A stretch of DNA of 64,000 nt from Pratylenchus scribneri. Taxonomy: Eukaryota > Nematoda > Chromadorea > Rhabditida > Pratylenchidae. How positions within the stretch are numbered: the first letter of the stretch is position 1; every line of letters starts with the position of its first letter. Position numbers and translations under genes: made by a program. The stretch spans positions 786,274 through 850,273 of the forward strand of contig JAQSEB010000027.1 of NCBI GenBank assembly GCA_030063045.1, written 5' to 3'. Below, one piece after another: positions 49,401 through 63,500 of this stretch. The notes under the pieces are model-generated. The model had not been told where the DNA came from. It saw only the letters and a program-made list of their open reading frames with translations, and searched no databases.

Positions 49401-51829
49401 GTTAAAGTGTAGAATGAAGTTGTGTTGTGGCCATAGGGACGGAGCGCAACGGTTTTTTGCTTGAAGCTAGCCGAACATTTGCCAACATTGTTGCTTCGCT
49501 TAAATTACAGATAAACAAATGATTTAGGGCTTTCTATATCGCTTAATAATTTCCGATAATTTTATAAGATAAAAAATTTAAATAATTCTCAATACTCTAG
49601 ACATTTAATGTCATATCAAAAATTTAAAATGGCTAAAAGTTATTTCATAATTAATTTAAGTTCTTTCTTCTTAATTTCTTCTTAATTTGTAAAAAAATAA
49701 TTTGGTTTCGAATCAATTTGGCACCATTTATAATAACTCCTCATGATTTATATTGAATTAAAGAACAGCTGCCTAATAACTATTTAATGATAATAATTTT
49801 ATTTTAATTGGTTCGTAATTGCTAGAGTTATGCTCGGAAAATCAGTGAAAAATTCGCTAACCCAAAGAAAAGAACATATAAAATAATTTTAAGGGAACAA
49901 GTTCATCAATTACAAAATGAACCCATTATAGTCCAAAAAGTATTGATAATTCTTATGAGGTAATAAATTGAAATAATCCAAATATCACACACATTTATAT
50001 CGTAAAATTTAATAATAATAATTCCTTATTCGGAATTAATACATAATTTTTCACTTAATCAACTCAATATTGCCCCCATAATTCGAACTTACAATTCGGG
50101 CATACAAATTGCACACAGTGTCTGGCCCAACCGTGAACATCATTTGTGGGGTGAATTCACGACTTTTAAAATCCAAATAGAGCATCCCCAAATTGAAACT
50201 TTCCTCAAAACGCGAATTTTTTGAGGGCTCAGGATATCCGGCTGTATTGAATGTATGGTTCAGGGCGCCCACAATTTTGGATGATCCAATTTCTCGCACC
50301 TAAATGACCAAATTTATTTAAATATTAATTCAGAAATTTATAAAAAAAAAGAAACTTGAACAGGAAAAATTTCTTCATCCTCCTCATTGCGTACAATAAC
50401 ACCCAAATCATGCTCATTTCCGAGCCAAATTGCAATACAATGTGAGGAGGGTTTTGCAAAATAGTAACTGAAAATCAACAATTTTTTATTACGTATCAGG
50501 GCCAAATTATATAAAATAAAAATATTATTATCATTAAATTTGGGTTAAAAATGCATAATTTTATCCAAATTGCATTTAATATTTAATAATTAGAATTAGC
50601 CTTTAATTATTTTATTAATTAAAAATATTAGTTATATTTTAGAAAATTTTTCAATTTTTTCTCAATAAATTTTATAAGTTATTCTTGATTAATTATTAAT
50701 TAAAAATTGAATTTTAAATTAATATCAATACTTTTACTATTTTAGCAATATTTCTAATATTTGATTTAAATAATTTACAAAAATTTATTTTTATATAAAA
50801 CATACGGCTCAGATTCGTAGCCAGTTTGTATTTCATAAAATAATCTTTTATTAAAATCCATTGTGTACATTTGCTTCATTGAAACTTTGAAGCCACGAAA
50901 TAATTCGCCACAACGTTTGGAAATTTCCAAATCGGGATTTATTTTCAGCTGGAAATGTGGCTTCGCATATTCTTCAACAAGAATTGGCTCATAGCAGAAG
51001 GCAATACTTTAATTGATTGATAATTATTTTAATCAATTTTTAATTCCATAATTTATTGATGAAGGGTTAAGGCAATCATAACTATTTATTGAATCTTCTA
51101 TTTTTTGTACTGTTACAGATTAGACTAACCTTTTTATTACTTATAAGTGTTTGGGCCTCATTTTGTATTCAAAAAAGAAGAAAATGGAAGAAAAGTGATG
51201 TTAGGGATAGGGGTACTTGAGATGTTTTTTACCTATCATATCCGTAACCTATCCCTTAATAACCCCAACCCTATTCTTGATGTCCCAAACAGTAGACCCT
51301 TCCTTTCTTCTTATCTCAACAAAAAATAAGATCCAAACCCATAGTAAGGATTTTTTCTTTCATTAACTGATTTTTTAAATTTTATTTTTTCCAAATTATA
51401 TTTTTAATTTATTATAAATTTATTATTTTCATAATCATATTGAAACCTTGATCCGATTTTTCATATTGATCATTTTCTAAATTAATTTGTTCCATTTTGC
51501 TTACCCATCATTGCAAAATTGGCGAGCCTTAAGCTTTCGGAGATCCGGACAAAATGTGAAGACGAAATATTGTCTTATAATGCAATTGAACCGATTTGCC
51601 TTCATGTCAAGCGTGATTGGATCGGATTTGCCTTTTACAGATCCATCGATCATACTTATTAGGGAAACATAAATTTAGATTAAAAATCGAAATTTGCTTA
51701 CAGCATGCCCGTCTTCTTTTGGTAGAAAAATTGCAATTTTGTTTCGCCCTGTACCACTGAATTTTGGCTGAACATAGTTGGCAAAATTGCAATCATTATT
51801 AGAATGGTCCATGGCATTTTTTCACGCAT
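46438..51829 (-). CDS. secreted paralog family member 2, probable aerolysin-like module and acidic tail
   Basis: Eleven exons (51829-51702, 51654-51505, 51006-50806, 50467-50356, 50299-50093, 49498-49271, 48445-48313, 48205-48027, 47598-47491, 47353-47268, 46750-46438). A signal peptide starts at either of two close Met codons. The shared N-terminal region shows MIDGSVKGKSDPI, AFCYEPILVEEY, SKRCGELFRGFKVS, YYFAKPSSHCIAI and LGMLYLDFKSREF. A Ser/Thr-rich stretch holds a hydrophobic AIGCGLFSVVTAGFG hairpin candidate. Then come KRTVFLYEIEVPNDKI and TPMQMAVNCD, closely like paralog 3. The last exon is a 100-residue Asp/Glu/Asn-rich tail. The start lies 670 bp from the divergently transcribed paralog 3. 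No enzyme motif was seen. An aerolysin-like pore module is inferred from the hairpin, V-P turn and conserved cysteine. Confidence 0.68.
48710..49170. mobile_element. truncated hAT-like element with GGAGTC repeats
   Basis: The left end CAGGGCTGGGTCCGACTCCG is a typical hAT terminus and is followed by dense GGAGTCGGAGT words in both orientations, GC-rich against an AT-rich background. No matching right terminus or 8-bp duplication was found, so the right end is lost or altered. It lies in an intron of paralog 2. Confidence 0.6.
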
Positions 51830-52500
51830 TAATCCAAGGAAAATTTGGAATAAAAAAAAGTTGTTTAAAATAAGAACTATTAAAAATGGACAAATCTTAT
51901 TTTCAAAGAAATGAAATTTATATAATAAAAATTTATCTCCCATTTTCTGCATCTCTAAATCTATGGCCAACATGGCAAATATTCAACGGTGTTTTGATTT
52001 TATGAAGCGGACTTACGTGGATACATGCTTGGAATAATTATTTGCATTCATCTATCTACTTCTCTGTTTCTTAAACTCTATCGCAAAATTTTATTATTTT
52101 AAAATTGCACATATTTTATGGTGGATTTTATGAAGCGGACTTACGTGGAAAGGAAACTCGCTTGGAATAATTTATGTGTATTAGAAAATTTTCTTCTTAT
52201 GCCCAAAAATATTTAGCTTCATCTACTTCTCTGTTTCTTAAACTCTATCTCAAAATTTTATTATTTTATAATTGCACATATTTTACGGTAGATTTTATGA
52301 AGCGGACTTACGTGGATACTCACTCTGAATAATTTATCCATCTTTAACGAACAATAAGGGAATGTCATTGGAAAAATTTAATAGTTTCATTCTTTCTTAG
52401 CTAACACCATTTATCACCAAAATAAAATTAAAATATATTTTCAAATATTAATTGAATATAATTCCAGGACAAATAATTAATATTCATCCAATTCCCCAAA
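51830..52500. promoter_or_regulatory. bidirectional promoter region with three long direct repeats
   Basis: This spacer lies between the divergent starts of paralogs 2 and 3. TTTTATGAAGCGGACTTACG recurs three times in the same orientation (about 51998, 52127, 52294), each followed by TGGA and then CTTGGAATAATT or a variant. Longer shared text (CTACTTCTCTGTTTCTTAAA, ATTGCACATATTTTA) lies between. The unit is 130-165 bp. It could be a duplicated regulatory module. Confidence 0.6.
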
Positions 52501-55500
52501 ATGTGGACAATTTCAATTATGCCCGCATTTTTATTCCTAATTTTGGGAATATGCTCGTCAATAAATGCCGATGAAAAAGAAGATTTTCAGAAGAAGGCAA
52601 TGAAAAAGACAAAGGAAGATCTCGATGATGTGCCCAAGCAAGTGACTTTTGATCAGCAAGGAATACTGTACGGTTTATTTTTAATTTTTAATGAAAAAAT
52701 GTGTCTTTGATTAACTAAGCAAATGTGTTTTCGATTAAAAAGAGAAAAATGTTTTTGATTAACTAAGAAAATGTGTTTTCAATTAACAAAATATTATCTT
52801 TTGTTTTATTATTTTTTTATTTCAATTAAAACCAATTTAAATCTATCATGAAAAATTGGAGAATAATTCCCATGAAATTAATTTCCAGCGTCATTGATGG
52901 CACCGTCGGTGGCACATCAGACCCAATTCCAGTTGATCGAAAGCCACTAATTCCCCATTGCTACTACAAACCATATTATTTATTCACCGTCTGCCCAAAA
53001 AATAAAAAGAAATTTCAAATGGCAACGGCAAAAGATGATTGTAGTGAAGGGTAGGCAAATTTATAATTATTAATATTTATTTCCCATTTTCCAGCATAAT
53101 TTTCTGCTATGATGGCCAATTGAACAAAAATAAAGTTCGAGAACAGTTTGTGCTTCCACGTGTAGAGAATAAGATCAGCGAAAAGTGCAAGGAATTCAAT
53201 GGATTCAAAGTTAGCGAAATTATTTTTTATTTAATATTATTAATTTTTAAGTTGGCTCTTCATAGAAGCCAGTTACCACTGAACCCAATAGCAAAGATGG
53301 ACCAACATATAAAGGATATTTAGAGGTGGACACAACATTCACGAATGAGCCGTAAGATTCTTTTATAAAAACAGGTGGAATTAGTGCAAAAACACAAAAC
53401 AGTCGAAATTAGTGCTAAAACACAAAACAGGCGGAATTAATGCAAAAACACATAATAGGCAAAATTAGTGCAAAAAAAAACAAAACAGGCGGAATTAGTG
53501 AAAAAACACAAAACAGGCGGAATTAGTGCAAAAAAAAACAGGCGGAATTAGTGCAAAACACAAAACAGGCGGAATTAGTGCAAAAACACAAAACAGGGGG
53601 AATTAGTTCAAAAACACAAAACAGGCGGAATTAGTGCAAAAACACAAAAGAGGCGGAATTAATGCAAAAAACACAAAACAGGCAAAATTAGTGCAAAAAC
53701 ACAAAACAGGCGGAATTAGTGCAAAAACACAAAACAGGCGGAATTAGTGCAAAAACACAAAACAGGCGGAATTAGTGCAAAAACACAAAAAAGACGAAAT
53801 TAGTGAAAAAACACAAAACAGGCGGAATTAGTGCAAAAAAAAAACAGGCGGAATTAGTGCAAAACACAAAACAGGCGGAATTAGTGCAAAAACACAAAGC
53901 CGGCGAAATTAGCGCAAAAACTCAAAACAGGAGGAATTAGTGCAAAAATACAAAACATACGAAATAAGTGCAAAAAACACAAAACAGACGAAATAAGTGC
54001 AAAAAACACAAAATAGATGAAATAAGTGCAAAAAAAACACAAAACAGGCGGAATTAGTGCAAAAACACAAAACAGACGAAATAAGTGCAAAAAAAAACAC
54101 AAAATAGACGAAATAAGTGCAAAAAACACAAAATAGATGAAATAAGTGCAAAAAAACACAAAACAGGCGGAATTAGTGCAAAAAAAACAGGCGGAATTAG
54201 TGCAAAAAAAACAGGCGGAATTAGTGCAAAACACAAAACAGGCGGAATTAGTGCAAAAACACAAAACAGGGGGAATTAGTTCAAAAACACAAAACAGGCG
54301 GAATTAGTGCAAAAACACAAAAGAGGCGGAATTAATGCAAAAAACACAAAACAGGCAAAATTAGTGCAAAAACACAAAACAGGCGGAATTAGTGCAAAAA
54401 CACAAAACAGGCGGAATTAGTGCAAAAACACAAAACAGGCGGAATTAGTGCAAAAACACAAAAAAGACGAAATTAGTGAAAAAACACAAAACAGGCGGAA
54501 TTAGTGCAAAAAAAAACAGGCGGAATTAGTGCAAAACACAAAACAGGCGGAATTAGTGCAAAAACACAAAGCCGGCGAAATTAGCGCAAAAACTCAAAAC
54601 AGGAGGAATTAGTGCAAAAATACAAAACATACGAAATAAGTGCAAAAAACACAAAACAGACGAAATAAGTGCAAAAAACACAAAATAGATGAAATAAGTG
54701 CAAAAAAACACAAAACAGGCGGAATTAGTGCAAAAACACAAAAAAGACGAAATAAGTGCAAAAAAAAACACAAAATAGACGAAATAAGTGCAAAAAACAC
54801 AAAATAGATGAAATAAGTGCAAAAAAACACAAAACAGGCGGAATTAGTGCAAAAACACAAAACAGACGAAATAAGTGCAAAAAAAAACACAAAATAGACG
54901 AAATAAGTGCAAAAAACACAAAATAGACGAAATAAGTGCAAAAAAAAACACTAAACAGGCGGAATTAGTGCAAAAACACAAAACAGGCGGAATTGATGCA
55001 AAAACACAAAAGAGGCGGAATTAATGCAAAGACACAAAAGAGCGTTATTAATCTATTTTTAACCGATCTTTGATTTATAGATATTATTTACTTGAAAAAA
55101 ATTTTTAATTAAAATTATTCTAATTATTACTTCTTCATTAAATAAATATTCCAAAATTAAATTATTTATTAGTTACTTTTTCGCTTTGGCCGACAATGAT
55201 TGCCTGGATTTGGCATTGGGAAGTGAGCAGGGCATTTTGGCCGGAGTGCGTTCCGCTGAAAATGACAATAATTGGATCCAACCGGAACAAATTTACCATC
55301 AAAATAAAAGGGTTTTTTAGACATTTGAGAAAATTATAATTATTAATATTTCAAAGATGGGAGTTTACTACGAAAATTCTACTGTCTTCTGGGAAGCATT
55401 CAACAAATTACCGGATACAGATTACAATAATCGGTTTGAAATAAATTATTTTAAAAATATTAAATTATTGTAATAAAGTTTCTTTGATGTGCCCCATTTA

Positions 55501-57216
55501 AAACTTCTCTACTTGGATTTTCGTGCCTATTTGTTTGCCCCACAAATGATGATGGCAATTGTGCCGGAACCGGATAATTCCTGTAATATGCGAGTCAAAA
55601 TTGTAAGTTAAATTTTTATGCTTTTTTAAAATTTTCTAGATATAAATAATGAAATTAAAAGTAAATGCTAAAAATATATTCAATAATATATTTTAAGAGA
55701 GATTTTAGGGAAACCAAAAAAAATATTAAAAATTAATTAAAAATATTTTATATAAATTATTTTAGCGTTCAAATGTGCTTGAAACATGCAGATCTGAATT
55801 TAAACAAAAGAATTTCGCCTTACGTGCCCTCAATGATTCAAATGCTAAAACGGAATATGCACTCACAATCGAGGTTAATTTATTAAAAAAAAATTAGGAA
55901 TGAGATCAAAATAATTTACTATAAATAATATAATATTTGGAAAAAAATCATAAATTAAAAATAATTTCAGTCGGGGACTAACGAATGGAAAACAACGGGC
56001 AGTCGACGTGGAAAATCCAAAGCAAAATCCGAGTCCACTGAAAATGCTGGTTCAACAATTGATGAGACATCGCAGACTACTGGCCTACAAAAGTAGATTG
56101 ATTTAAAAATAATAATAATTTGTAATTGAAAATATGAAATATATTAAATTAAATAATTAAGAGAGAGTGAAAGCATATCTCGAGACAGCGATACACACAC
56201 TGAAACAAGTGGCAAGGAATCGACCAAAGAAATGGGGGCTAAAGCCTATGCGGATGCTTGCCTAAAAGCTCAAGGGGGTAAGCAAATAATTATAAAAAAT
56301 TTATTATAAAAATTGAAGGTGGAGGTAGTGTTGATGCTTGTGCAAATCTTGAAGCTGGCGCAACACATATAGAATCCAGTGGAGAATCCGACACGCATAT
56401 AAAATTCAATAGTCGCGAAGGACGTGAGAGTCATTCTGAAACAACCAGCATGACCCAAGTGTCAATCATGGAGGTAATAAATTAATAAAAATTTGGGTAA
56501 TAAAAATACAGAAATATTGAAATTGTAGAAAAAATCTTTCCGAAAAATAATCTTTTTTATAACTTAGTCATCTGGGTGTTACGGCTAGGATTTAGTTTAA
56601 GGCGACTAGGTTCATTAGAAAATAGAAATTTATTAGAAATCTGATAAAAGAAATATGATTTTTAGAAATAAAAATTTTTTGCTTATGTAATTCAGTAACA
56701 AAACAAATTTAATTTTTATTCTATCCAGAAAATATTAACTAAAGATTAAAAGTGATTCTTGTCAAATCTTTAAATTGCTAATTATTATACATCATAAAAT
56801 TTTTGATAAATTTTAATCTAACAATTTTTGGACTCGGTCTTTTTAAATTTGCTAAATTCATAATGACTAAAATAAATTATCATGAAAGCCTTTAGACATT
56901 TCATCGTAACACTCAAACATCGATCAACACACAAAAGTCCCAAACTTTCAACTCTCAAAGTGTTGGCATCCAAAAGCGTACTGTCTTCAAATGGATTGTG
57001 AGTTTTTACTTTCATAAAAAATATTTTTAAAAATAATTTCCTCAACTTTTCTAGGTTAAAGTGCCCCCAGGCAAAGTGATGACTCCAATGCAAATGACCA
57101 CGAATTGTGATGGAGAGAAAGTGCAAATTCCACAATTGAAATTTGTGGTCACGGAGGAGGACGAAGAACCGCCAGCCCCAGATTATGAGGAGGGAAGCAC
57201 CCTCGAAGTGAAATGA
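52501..57216 (+). CDS. secreted paralog family member 3, probable aerolysin-like C-terminal module
   Basis: Thirteen exons (52501-52667, 52889-53050, 53095-53209, 53266-53351, 55173-55311, 55357-55433, 55479-55602, 55766-55873, 55971-56092, 56162-56277, 56319-56473, 56896-56997, 57055-57216), all in phase. A signal peptide leads an N-terminal region shared with the neighbours: VIDGTVGGTSDPI, IIFCYDGQL, FVLPRVENKI, YFFALADNDCLDLALG and LKLLYLDF. A cysteine- and Gly-rich part (SVDACANLEAGATH) and Ser/Thr-alternating strands follow, then KRTVFKWIVKVPPGK and TPMQMTTNCDG, and a short acidic tail. VPPGK after a Ser/Thr-rich hairpin is a hallmark seen in aerolysin-like (ETX/MTX2, natterin) proteins, so a membrane-inserting fold is a fair inference, not proof. 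Intron 4 contains a 1.7-kb satellite. Confidence 0.72.
53372..55050. repeat. 28-bp intronic satellite with 673-bp higher-order repeat
   Basis: Tandem ACACAAAACAGGCGGAATTA + GTGCAAAA (28 bp) with variants (AGACGAAATAAG, AGGGGGAATTAGTTC). The same run of variants recurs 673 bp apart (AGGGGGAATTAGTTC near 53595 and 54268; GCCGGCGAAATTAGCG near 53897 and 54570). It lies in intron 4 of paralog 3. Long open minus-strand frames across it are repeat artefacts. Confidence 0.95.
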
Positions 57217-57532
57217 AAAGCATGATGATAGATAAATTTTGCAAATTTTTTGGGGATTTATGATTTAATTATCCTATTTGGAATTTTCAATGTATAATTT
57301 TTCCTTGTATAAAATATTCAAAGGCCTAGAAATTATCAAAAATTATTCACATAATTCATTGAGTTTTTCTTAAAAAAGGTTGTTAAAACATTTAAAAAAG
57401 AATAATAAACCAGAAATTTTAATTATGAAATTTATTCAATGACTCATTGGAAAATAAAACGAATAAATAATTATTGTTCCCCCAGAAAAATTCATTTTAT
57501 CTCCTTCTTCTCATTTTCTTCCTCCAACATTT
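57217..57532. other. convergent 3' spacer
   Basis: A 316-bp AT-rich spacer between the stops of paralogs 3 (+) and 4 (-). It should carry both polyadenylation sites; AATAAA words are present on both strands. Nothing else seen. Confidence 0.45.
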
Positions 57533-60500
57533 CTATTCCTCCTCATTCGGCTTCACATCTTCGTTCGGCTTCTTTTCTGCATCATCTGCTGGTTTCTCCC
57601 CATCTCCCGGCTTCAGTTTTTCGTAGGACAAAAGCAAGGTGTAATCATCCACCTATAAATGTCAATAAATTTATATTAATAATAGTTGAATATTTTCCCA
57701 TCCCCTTCTTTTTACATTGAATTGGAGGCCAATTTTGCAACGAGACGGATCGGATAATGGGGCATTGCCTCTCTTCGGATTCAGGATGAATTCCCATAAG
57801 TAATCTTGAAAAATTAGGGAAATAAAAATATTTCTTTTTATTATTTCCCATTTTATAATATTATTTTTTCAAAACATTTGTTCATAAAGAATGTTTTAAC
57901 AAATTTTTTCCTAAAATTTCACTAAAGAAACTTACTCAAATTTTCCATTCCTGGAAGTTGTTTCATTTTCTTTGGAATTTTTTTCAGATCAACTGAACAA
58001 GTGGCCGTTCCCATCATTTGCTTATCCCCATATTGGTCCACCGTCCAAAATTCATCCTCATTCTCTCCTTCGCCGATTGTTAATGGCATATCCTTGATCG
58101 TCACAAAGCGATTTGTATCATCCTCTTTAATAAGTTTGGATATTATGGTTTTTAAATTTAAATCACAAATAATTATAATGTATTTTTGTTTATAACTTTT
58201 ATTGTAAAATTTTTTTATTTCATTTAAACTAATAATCTTTAGCAAAAAAATAAATTATATTATTCCATTTATGTCTTTCAGAAATTTTTTAATTCATTAC
58301 CAATTTTTCCGGAAAGTTTTTTAATTCACTACAATCTTTCCGGAAAGTTTTTAATTCGCTATTTTGTTTCCCGTAAATTTTTTTAAAATCATTTTGTTTT
58401 CAGGAAATTTTTTATTTGCTTACGAGCATCCGAGAATTCGAAGGAACGTTCACCCCATGATAAACGTCCAAAGCAATCCGGACGGCCATTGTATGCGAGA
58501 ACAAATTCGTTGGCCAATGGATCCTTTCTAACTGTGCAATAAATTGCATTGTCCGGACGAAAGGCGACAAATTCGGGTGGAATAGGATCTTTGGTGGCCA
58601 AAGCAAAGATAATTTCATTCTCGCCGGTCGATGCGATGCGGCTGAATAATTATTTAATCATTTGATAAAATGATGAAAAATTACGCAATATTTTGCTCAT
58701 CGGGACGAGCAATTGTAACATATCGTTTATAAAACGGTGGCAATTGACCTTCATTCGTGATTGGATGCAAATATTCGGGGGAAAAATCTTTTTGGTAGAA
58801 GCTATTTTTCCTTTGTCCTGGAGTTTCCTCGACTTTCGAATGGCATTCCTGAGTTTGGCATTTTTGCAAATGTTCTCCGGACTATAAAATTATAGATTTA
58901 TTTTTTAAACATTTCTATTTAGAGTTAAGACCATTTTGGCAAATCCATTGATATATGGTTTATGGAGTCTAAACTCAAAACACTGGGCCGTGGAGGCCGG
59001 TAAAAATGGCCAATTCGGCATTTTTTCATTTTTCCTACATGGCCGATGGGGGGAGGGGGAGGACGGGGCGGAGGTTGCGGGTTCGATCCATCCGGGACTA
59101 ATGATTTTTTTAGTTGAATAAAAGACAGTTATGGGTTTTTGAGGGTGGGGAAACCGGTTTAATGAGTTGTTTAAATTTTTGAAATGCGCAATTATGTGAT
59201 ATTGTGGTCTAAAAATGGAAAATTAATAAAAAATATTCAGTTGGCTAGCGGAGCTAGCCATGAAAATTACATTTTAAAACCATATTGGGGATACCTTAAA
59301 GCGCCCAGCGCTTTTTCCAATATGTAAGTATAAATTTAAACAAGGCGTGTTAGCGACTGATTTTGAACAAAATTCAAAATTTGATATTAATTCATTCAAG
59401 TATTTTCCAATATAAAACTTTAGCTTACAATCTCTATGACCAAATTGCATGATTCTGGAGCAACGAAGGCCATAACATGCTCATCATGGGAACGAGGAGC
59501 CAAATCCAAAGGCAAAATTTTAACAAAATTTAGATCCTTCAGTGGATGTCCATCGTTAAGCAAACCATCAAAATATTTGAGTGCGAAGCCATTCAACAAT
59601 CCTTCAACAATTGCTTTTTGTTCTTCCATTGCTTTTCCCTCGTCTTTCTGATATGACTTTTCATCTCTATATGTGCCAAATAAACTATATTCTTCGCCCA
59701 TATACAAAAATGCACAGCCTTTACTTTTACGATCGTCGGCATGTTCATTCATTGGCACAAGGATTAAACTTATATAAATTTTGGTAAAGAAGAACAAGAT
59801 AAAAAAATGGAACTTACGGCTCTTCGTTGAATGAGGCAGTGACTTCGAAGTTTCCATCTGCATTTTGATGGATTTTGATGGCATGCATCTCTTTTCCAGC
59901 CCATTGCTTCTTCCATTCCTCATCCTTTTCAAGTTGTTCCTTACATTTTTCCACTATTTCTTTATGCTTTTCGACGTTTGGTAAAGCAAATAAATCGGAA
60001 ATGGTGTCATTGTCATCATCCAAATTCAATGGATCCATCTTGCCCGGATAGCATACGAAGAGGCTGCAGATTTAAGGTAAATTTAAATTCGTGAATCCAA
60101 TCACAAAAAAATTAACCTTTCATCGCATTTCTTTCCTTTGCTTGAAGCATTGTCATTGTCATCATTTGCATTTGGATCACTTGGATTTGGAGGGTTGTCA
60201 TCTTTTGATGGTTTTTCGCAGATCTTCAATTGGAAATAGTTTACATTTTGCAGAGTTTCGCCAGAAATTGAACATTCATTTTCGTCCTCAAATCTCAATC
60301 TAATAGGAATGGTGGCACCGACAACTTTTGCTTGATAAGTTCTTTAAATGAGTTAGTATAAAATTTAAATAAAATAATCTAACATTTTATAATCAGCCGC
60401 ATCAACCATGGGAACGATCAATGCTTTTCCGTCAGCCTGAGCTTGCGTTAATTCTTTTTTCTCTTTTTCAGCCCAATCGTAGGCAACATTTCCTTCAAAC

Positions 60501-63500
60501 TAAATTTAAAAGAATTTTTGTAAAGCAGTCGGAATTATTCTTAACCAGGCGGAATTAATATAAGCAAGTGGAATTGAAACAGACGGAATTATTCTTACCA
60601 GGCGGAATTAATCTAACCAGGCGGAATTATTCTAACTAGGAGGAATTCTTCTAACCAAGCGGAATTATTCTTAATCAGGCGGAATTATTCTAAGCAGGCG
60701 GAATTATTCTAAGCAGGCGGAATTATTCTAACCAGGCGGAATTATTCTTAACCAAGCGGAATTATTCTTACCAGGCGGATATTCTTACCAGGCAGAATTA
60801 TTCTTAACCAGGCGGAATTATTCTTACCAGGCGGATATTCTTACCAGGCAGAATTATTCTTAACCAGGCGGAATTATTTTAACCAAGCGGAATTATTCTT
60901 AACCAGGCGGAATTATTCTTACCAGGCGGAATTATTCTTAACCAGGCGGAATTATTCTTAACCAGGCGGAATTATTCTTACCAGGCGGAATTATTCTTAA
61001 CCAGGCGGAATTATTTTTACCAGGCGGAATTATTCTTAACCAGGCGGAATTATTCTTAACCATTCTTAACCAGGCGGAATTATTCTTAACCAGGCGGAAT
61101 TATTTTTAACCAGGCGGAATTATTCTTAACCAGGCGGAATTATTCTTAACCAAGCGGAATTATTCTTAACCAGGCGGAATTATTCTTAACCAGGCGGAAT
61201 TATTCTTAACCAGGCGGAATTAATATAAGCAAGTGGAATTGAAACAGATGGAATTATTCTTACCAGGCGGAATTAATCTAACCAGGCGGAATTATTCTAA
61301 CTAGGAGGAATTCTTCTAACCAGCAGGCGGAATTATTCTTAATCAGGCGGAATTATTCTTAACCAGGCGGAATTATTCTAACCAGGCGGATATTCTTACC
61401 AGGCAGAATTATTCTTAACCAGGCGGAATTATTCTTAACCAGGCGGAATTAATATAAGCAAGTGGAATTGAAACAGATGGAATTATTCTTACCAGGCGGA
61501 ATTAATCTAACCAGGCGGAATTATTCTAACTAGGAGGAATTCTTCTAACCAGCAGGCGGAATTATTCTTAATCAGGCGGAATTATTCTTAACCAGGCGGA
61601 ATTATTCTAACCAGGCGGATATTCTTACCAGGCAGAATTATTCTTAACCAGGCGGAATTATTTTTACCAGGCGGATATTCTTACCAGGCAGAATTATTCT
61701 TAACCAGGCGGAATTATTCTTACCAAACGGATATTCTTACCAGGCAGAATTATTCTTAACCAGGCGGAATTATTCTTACCAGGCGGATATTCTTACCAGG
61801 CAGAATTATTCTTACCAGGCGGAATTATTCTTAACCAGGCGGAATTATTTTTACCAGGCGGAATTATTCTTAACCAGGCGGAATTATTCTTAACCATTCT
61901 TAACCAGGCGGAATTATTCTTAACCAGGCGGAATTATTCTTAACCAGGCGGAATTATTCTTAACCAGGCGGAATTATTCTTAACCAAGCGGAATTATTCT
62001 TAACCAGGCGGAATTATTCTTAACCAGGCGGAATTATTTTTACCAGGCGGAATTATTCTTAACCAGGCGGAATTATTCTTAACCAGGCGGAATTATTTTT
62101 ACCAGGCGGAATTATTCTTAACCAGGCGGAATTATTTTTACCAGGCGGAATTATTCTTAACCAGGCGGAATTATTCTTAACCAAGCGGAATTATTCTTAA
62201 CCAAGCGGAATTATTCTTAACCAGGCGGAATTATTCTTACCAGGCGGAATTTTTCTAAACCAGACGGAATTATTCTTAAACAGGCGGAATTATTCTTAAT
62301 CAGGCGGAATTTTTCTAAACCAGACGGAATTATTCTTAAACAGGCGGAATTATTCTTAATCAGGCGGTAACCAGGCGGAATTATTCTTAATCAGGCGGAT
62401 TGTTCTAAACCAGGCGGAATTATTCTTAACCAGGCGGAATTAAAATCACAACAGGCAGAATTAATCTAACCAACATTTGGAATTAATCTAATCAGGCAAA
62501 TTAAAAATCAAAACAAGCGGAATTAAAACAAGCGGATTTATTCTTAACCAGCAGGCGGAATTAAAAGAGATTGACTGATTTATTCTAACCAAGCTTGATA
62601 GCTGCTAATTTTTTTAAATCGAAAGTTGACGGAATTATTTTAAATTATTCAAATATATTTCAATTAATTTTAATAAAGAAATATTTTTATTCAATAAATT
62701 AGAATTGAATGTATTTTAACTTACTTTATTTTCGTTTCCATTAGAATTTTCACCAACATCGTCACCATCGGCATTGGCTTGGAGTGGCACACGTTTTCTC
62801 TCCTTTTCTCCATCTTCCACCGATGAATCCATTGTGCCATCATCCATCACTTGGCGTTGATTTTCCTCCACTTCCTTTTCAATCGAACGCACCAGCTTTT
62901 CGTCCATTCCAAGCATTCGAGTCAAAAGGGAATTGTCCGCTGGAAAAATGGGATTTGAAAATAGAAAAAAAGATTAAAATTTAAATCTGAACCAATTGTA
63001 GGCTGATTTGTGCCAACATCTACGGTATTTTCCAAGTTGGTTGCTTTTCCAAAAGGCCCATCTTCCGAAACTGAATTATTCAATTATTTTGTTTGAAAAT
63101 TGAAAGGAAATAAATTTTAAATTTGTACCAGTTGTAGGCTGATCTTCGGCCTCCGTATCAACATTTGCGTCATTTTCCAACATGGTTGCATTTCCAGAAA
63201 GCACATCTCCAGATGCTGAAGTTGAAAATTGAAAGAAATTGAATTTTAAATATCCACCAAATGTAGGCTGATCTTCGGCCTTTGTTCCAATACCAACATC
63301 TTCCGCATTTTCCAAAATGGCTGAGTTTCCAGAAGGTCCATTATCCGATTCTGAGGCTTAATTGATTTAAATAATAATTAATTAATTCAATAATTTAATC
63401 ATTACTTTCTCCATTGTCCATCAAGGTGGAAGTTGGTGAAGGAGAAGCATAAGCAGAAGCGGCATTTTGGGCTAAGTCGGGAGGAATTGGCGGATCCGAA

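Noticed and set aside
53881..54941. Minus-strand open frames rich in Phe/Cys (FALISSILCF)
   Set aside because: Translation of the 28-bp satellite inside an intron of paralog 3.
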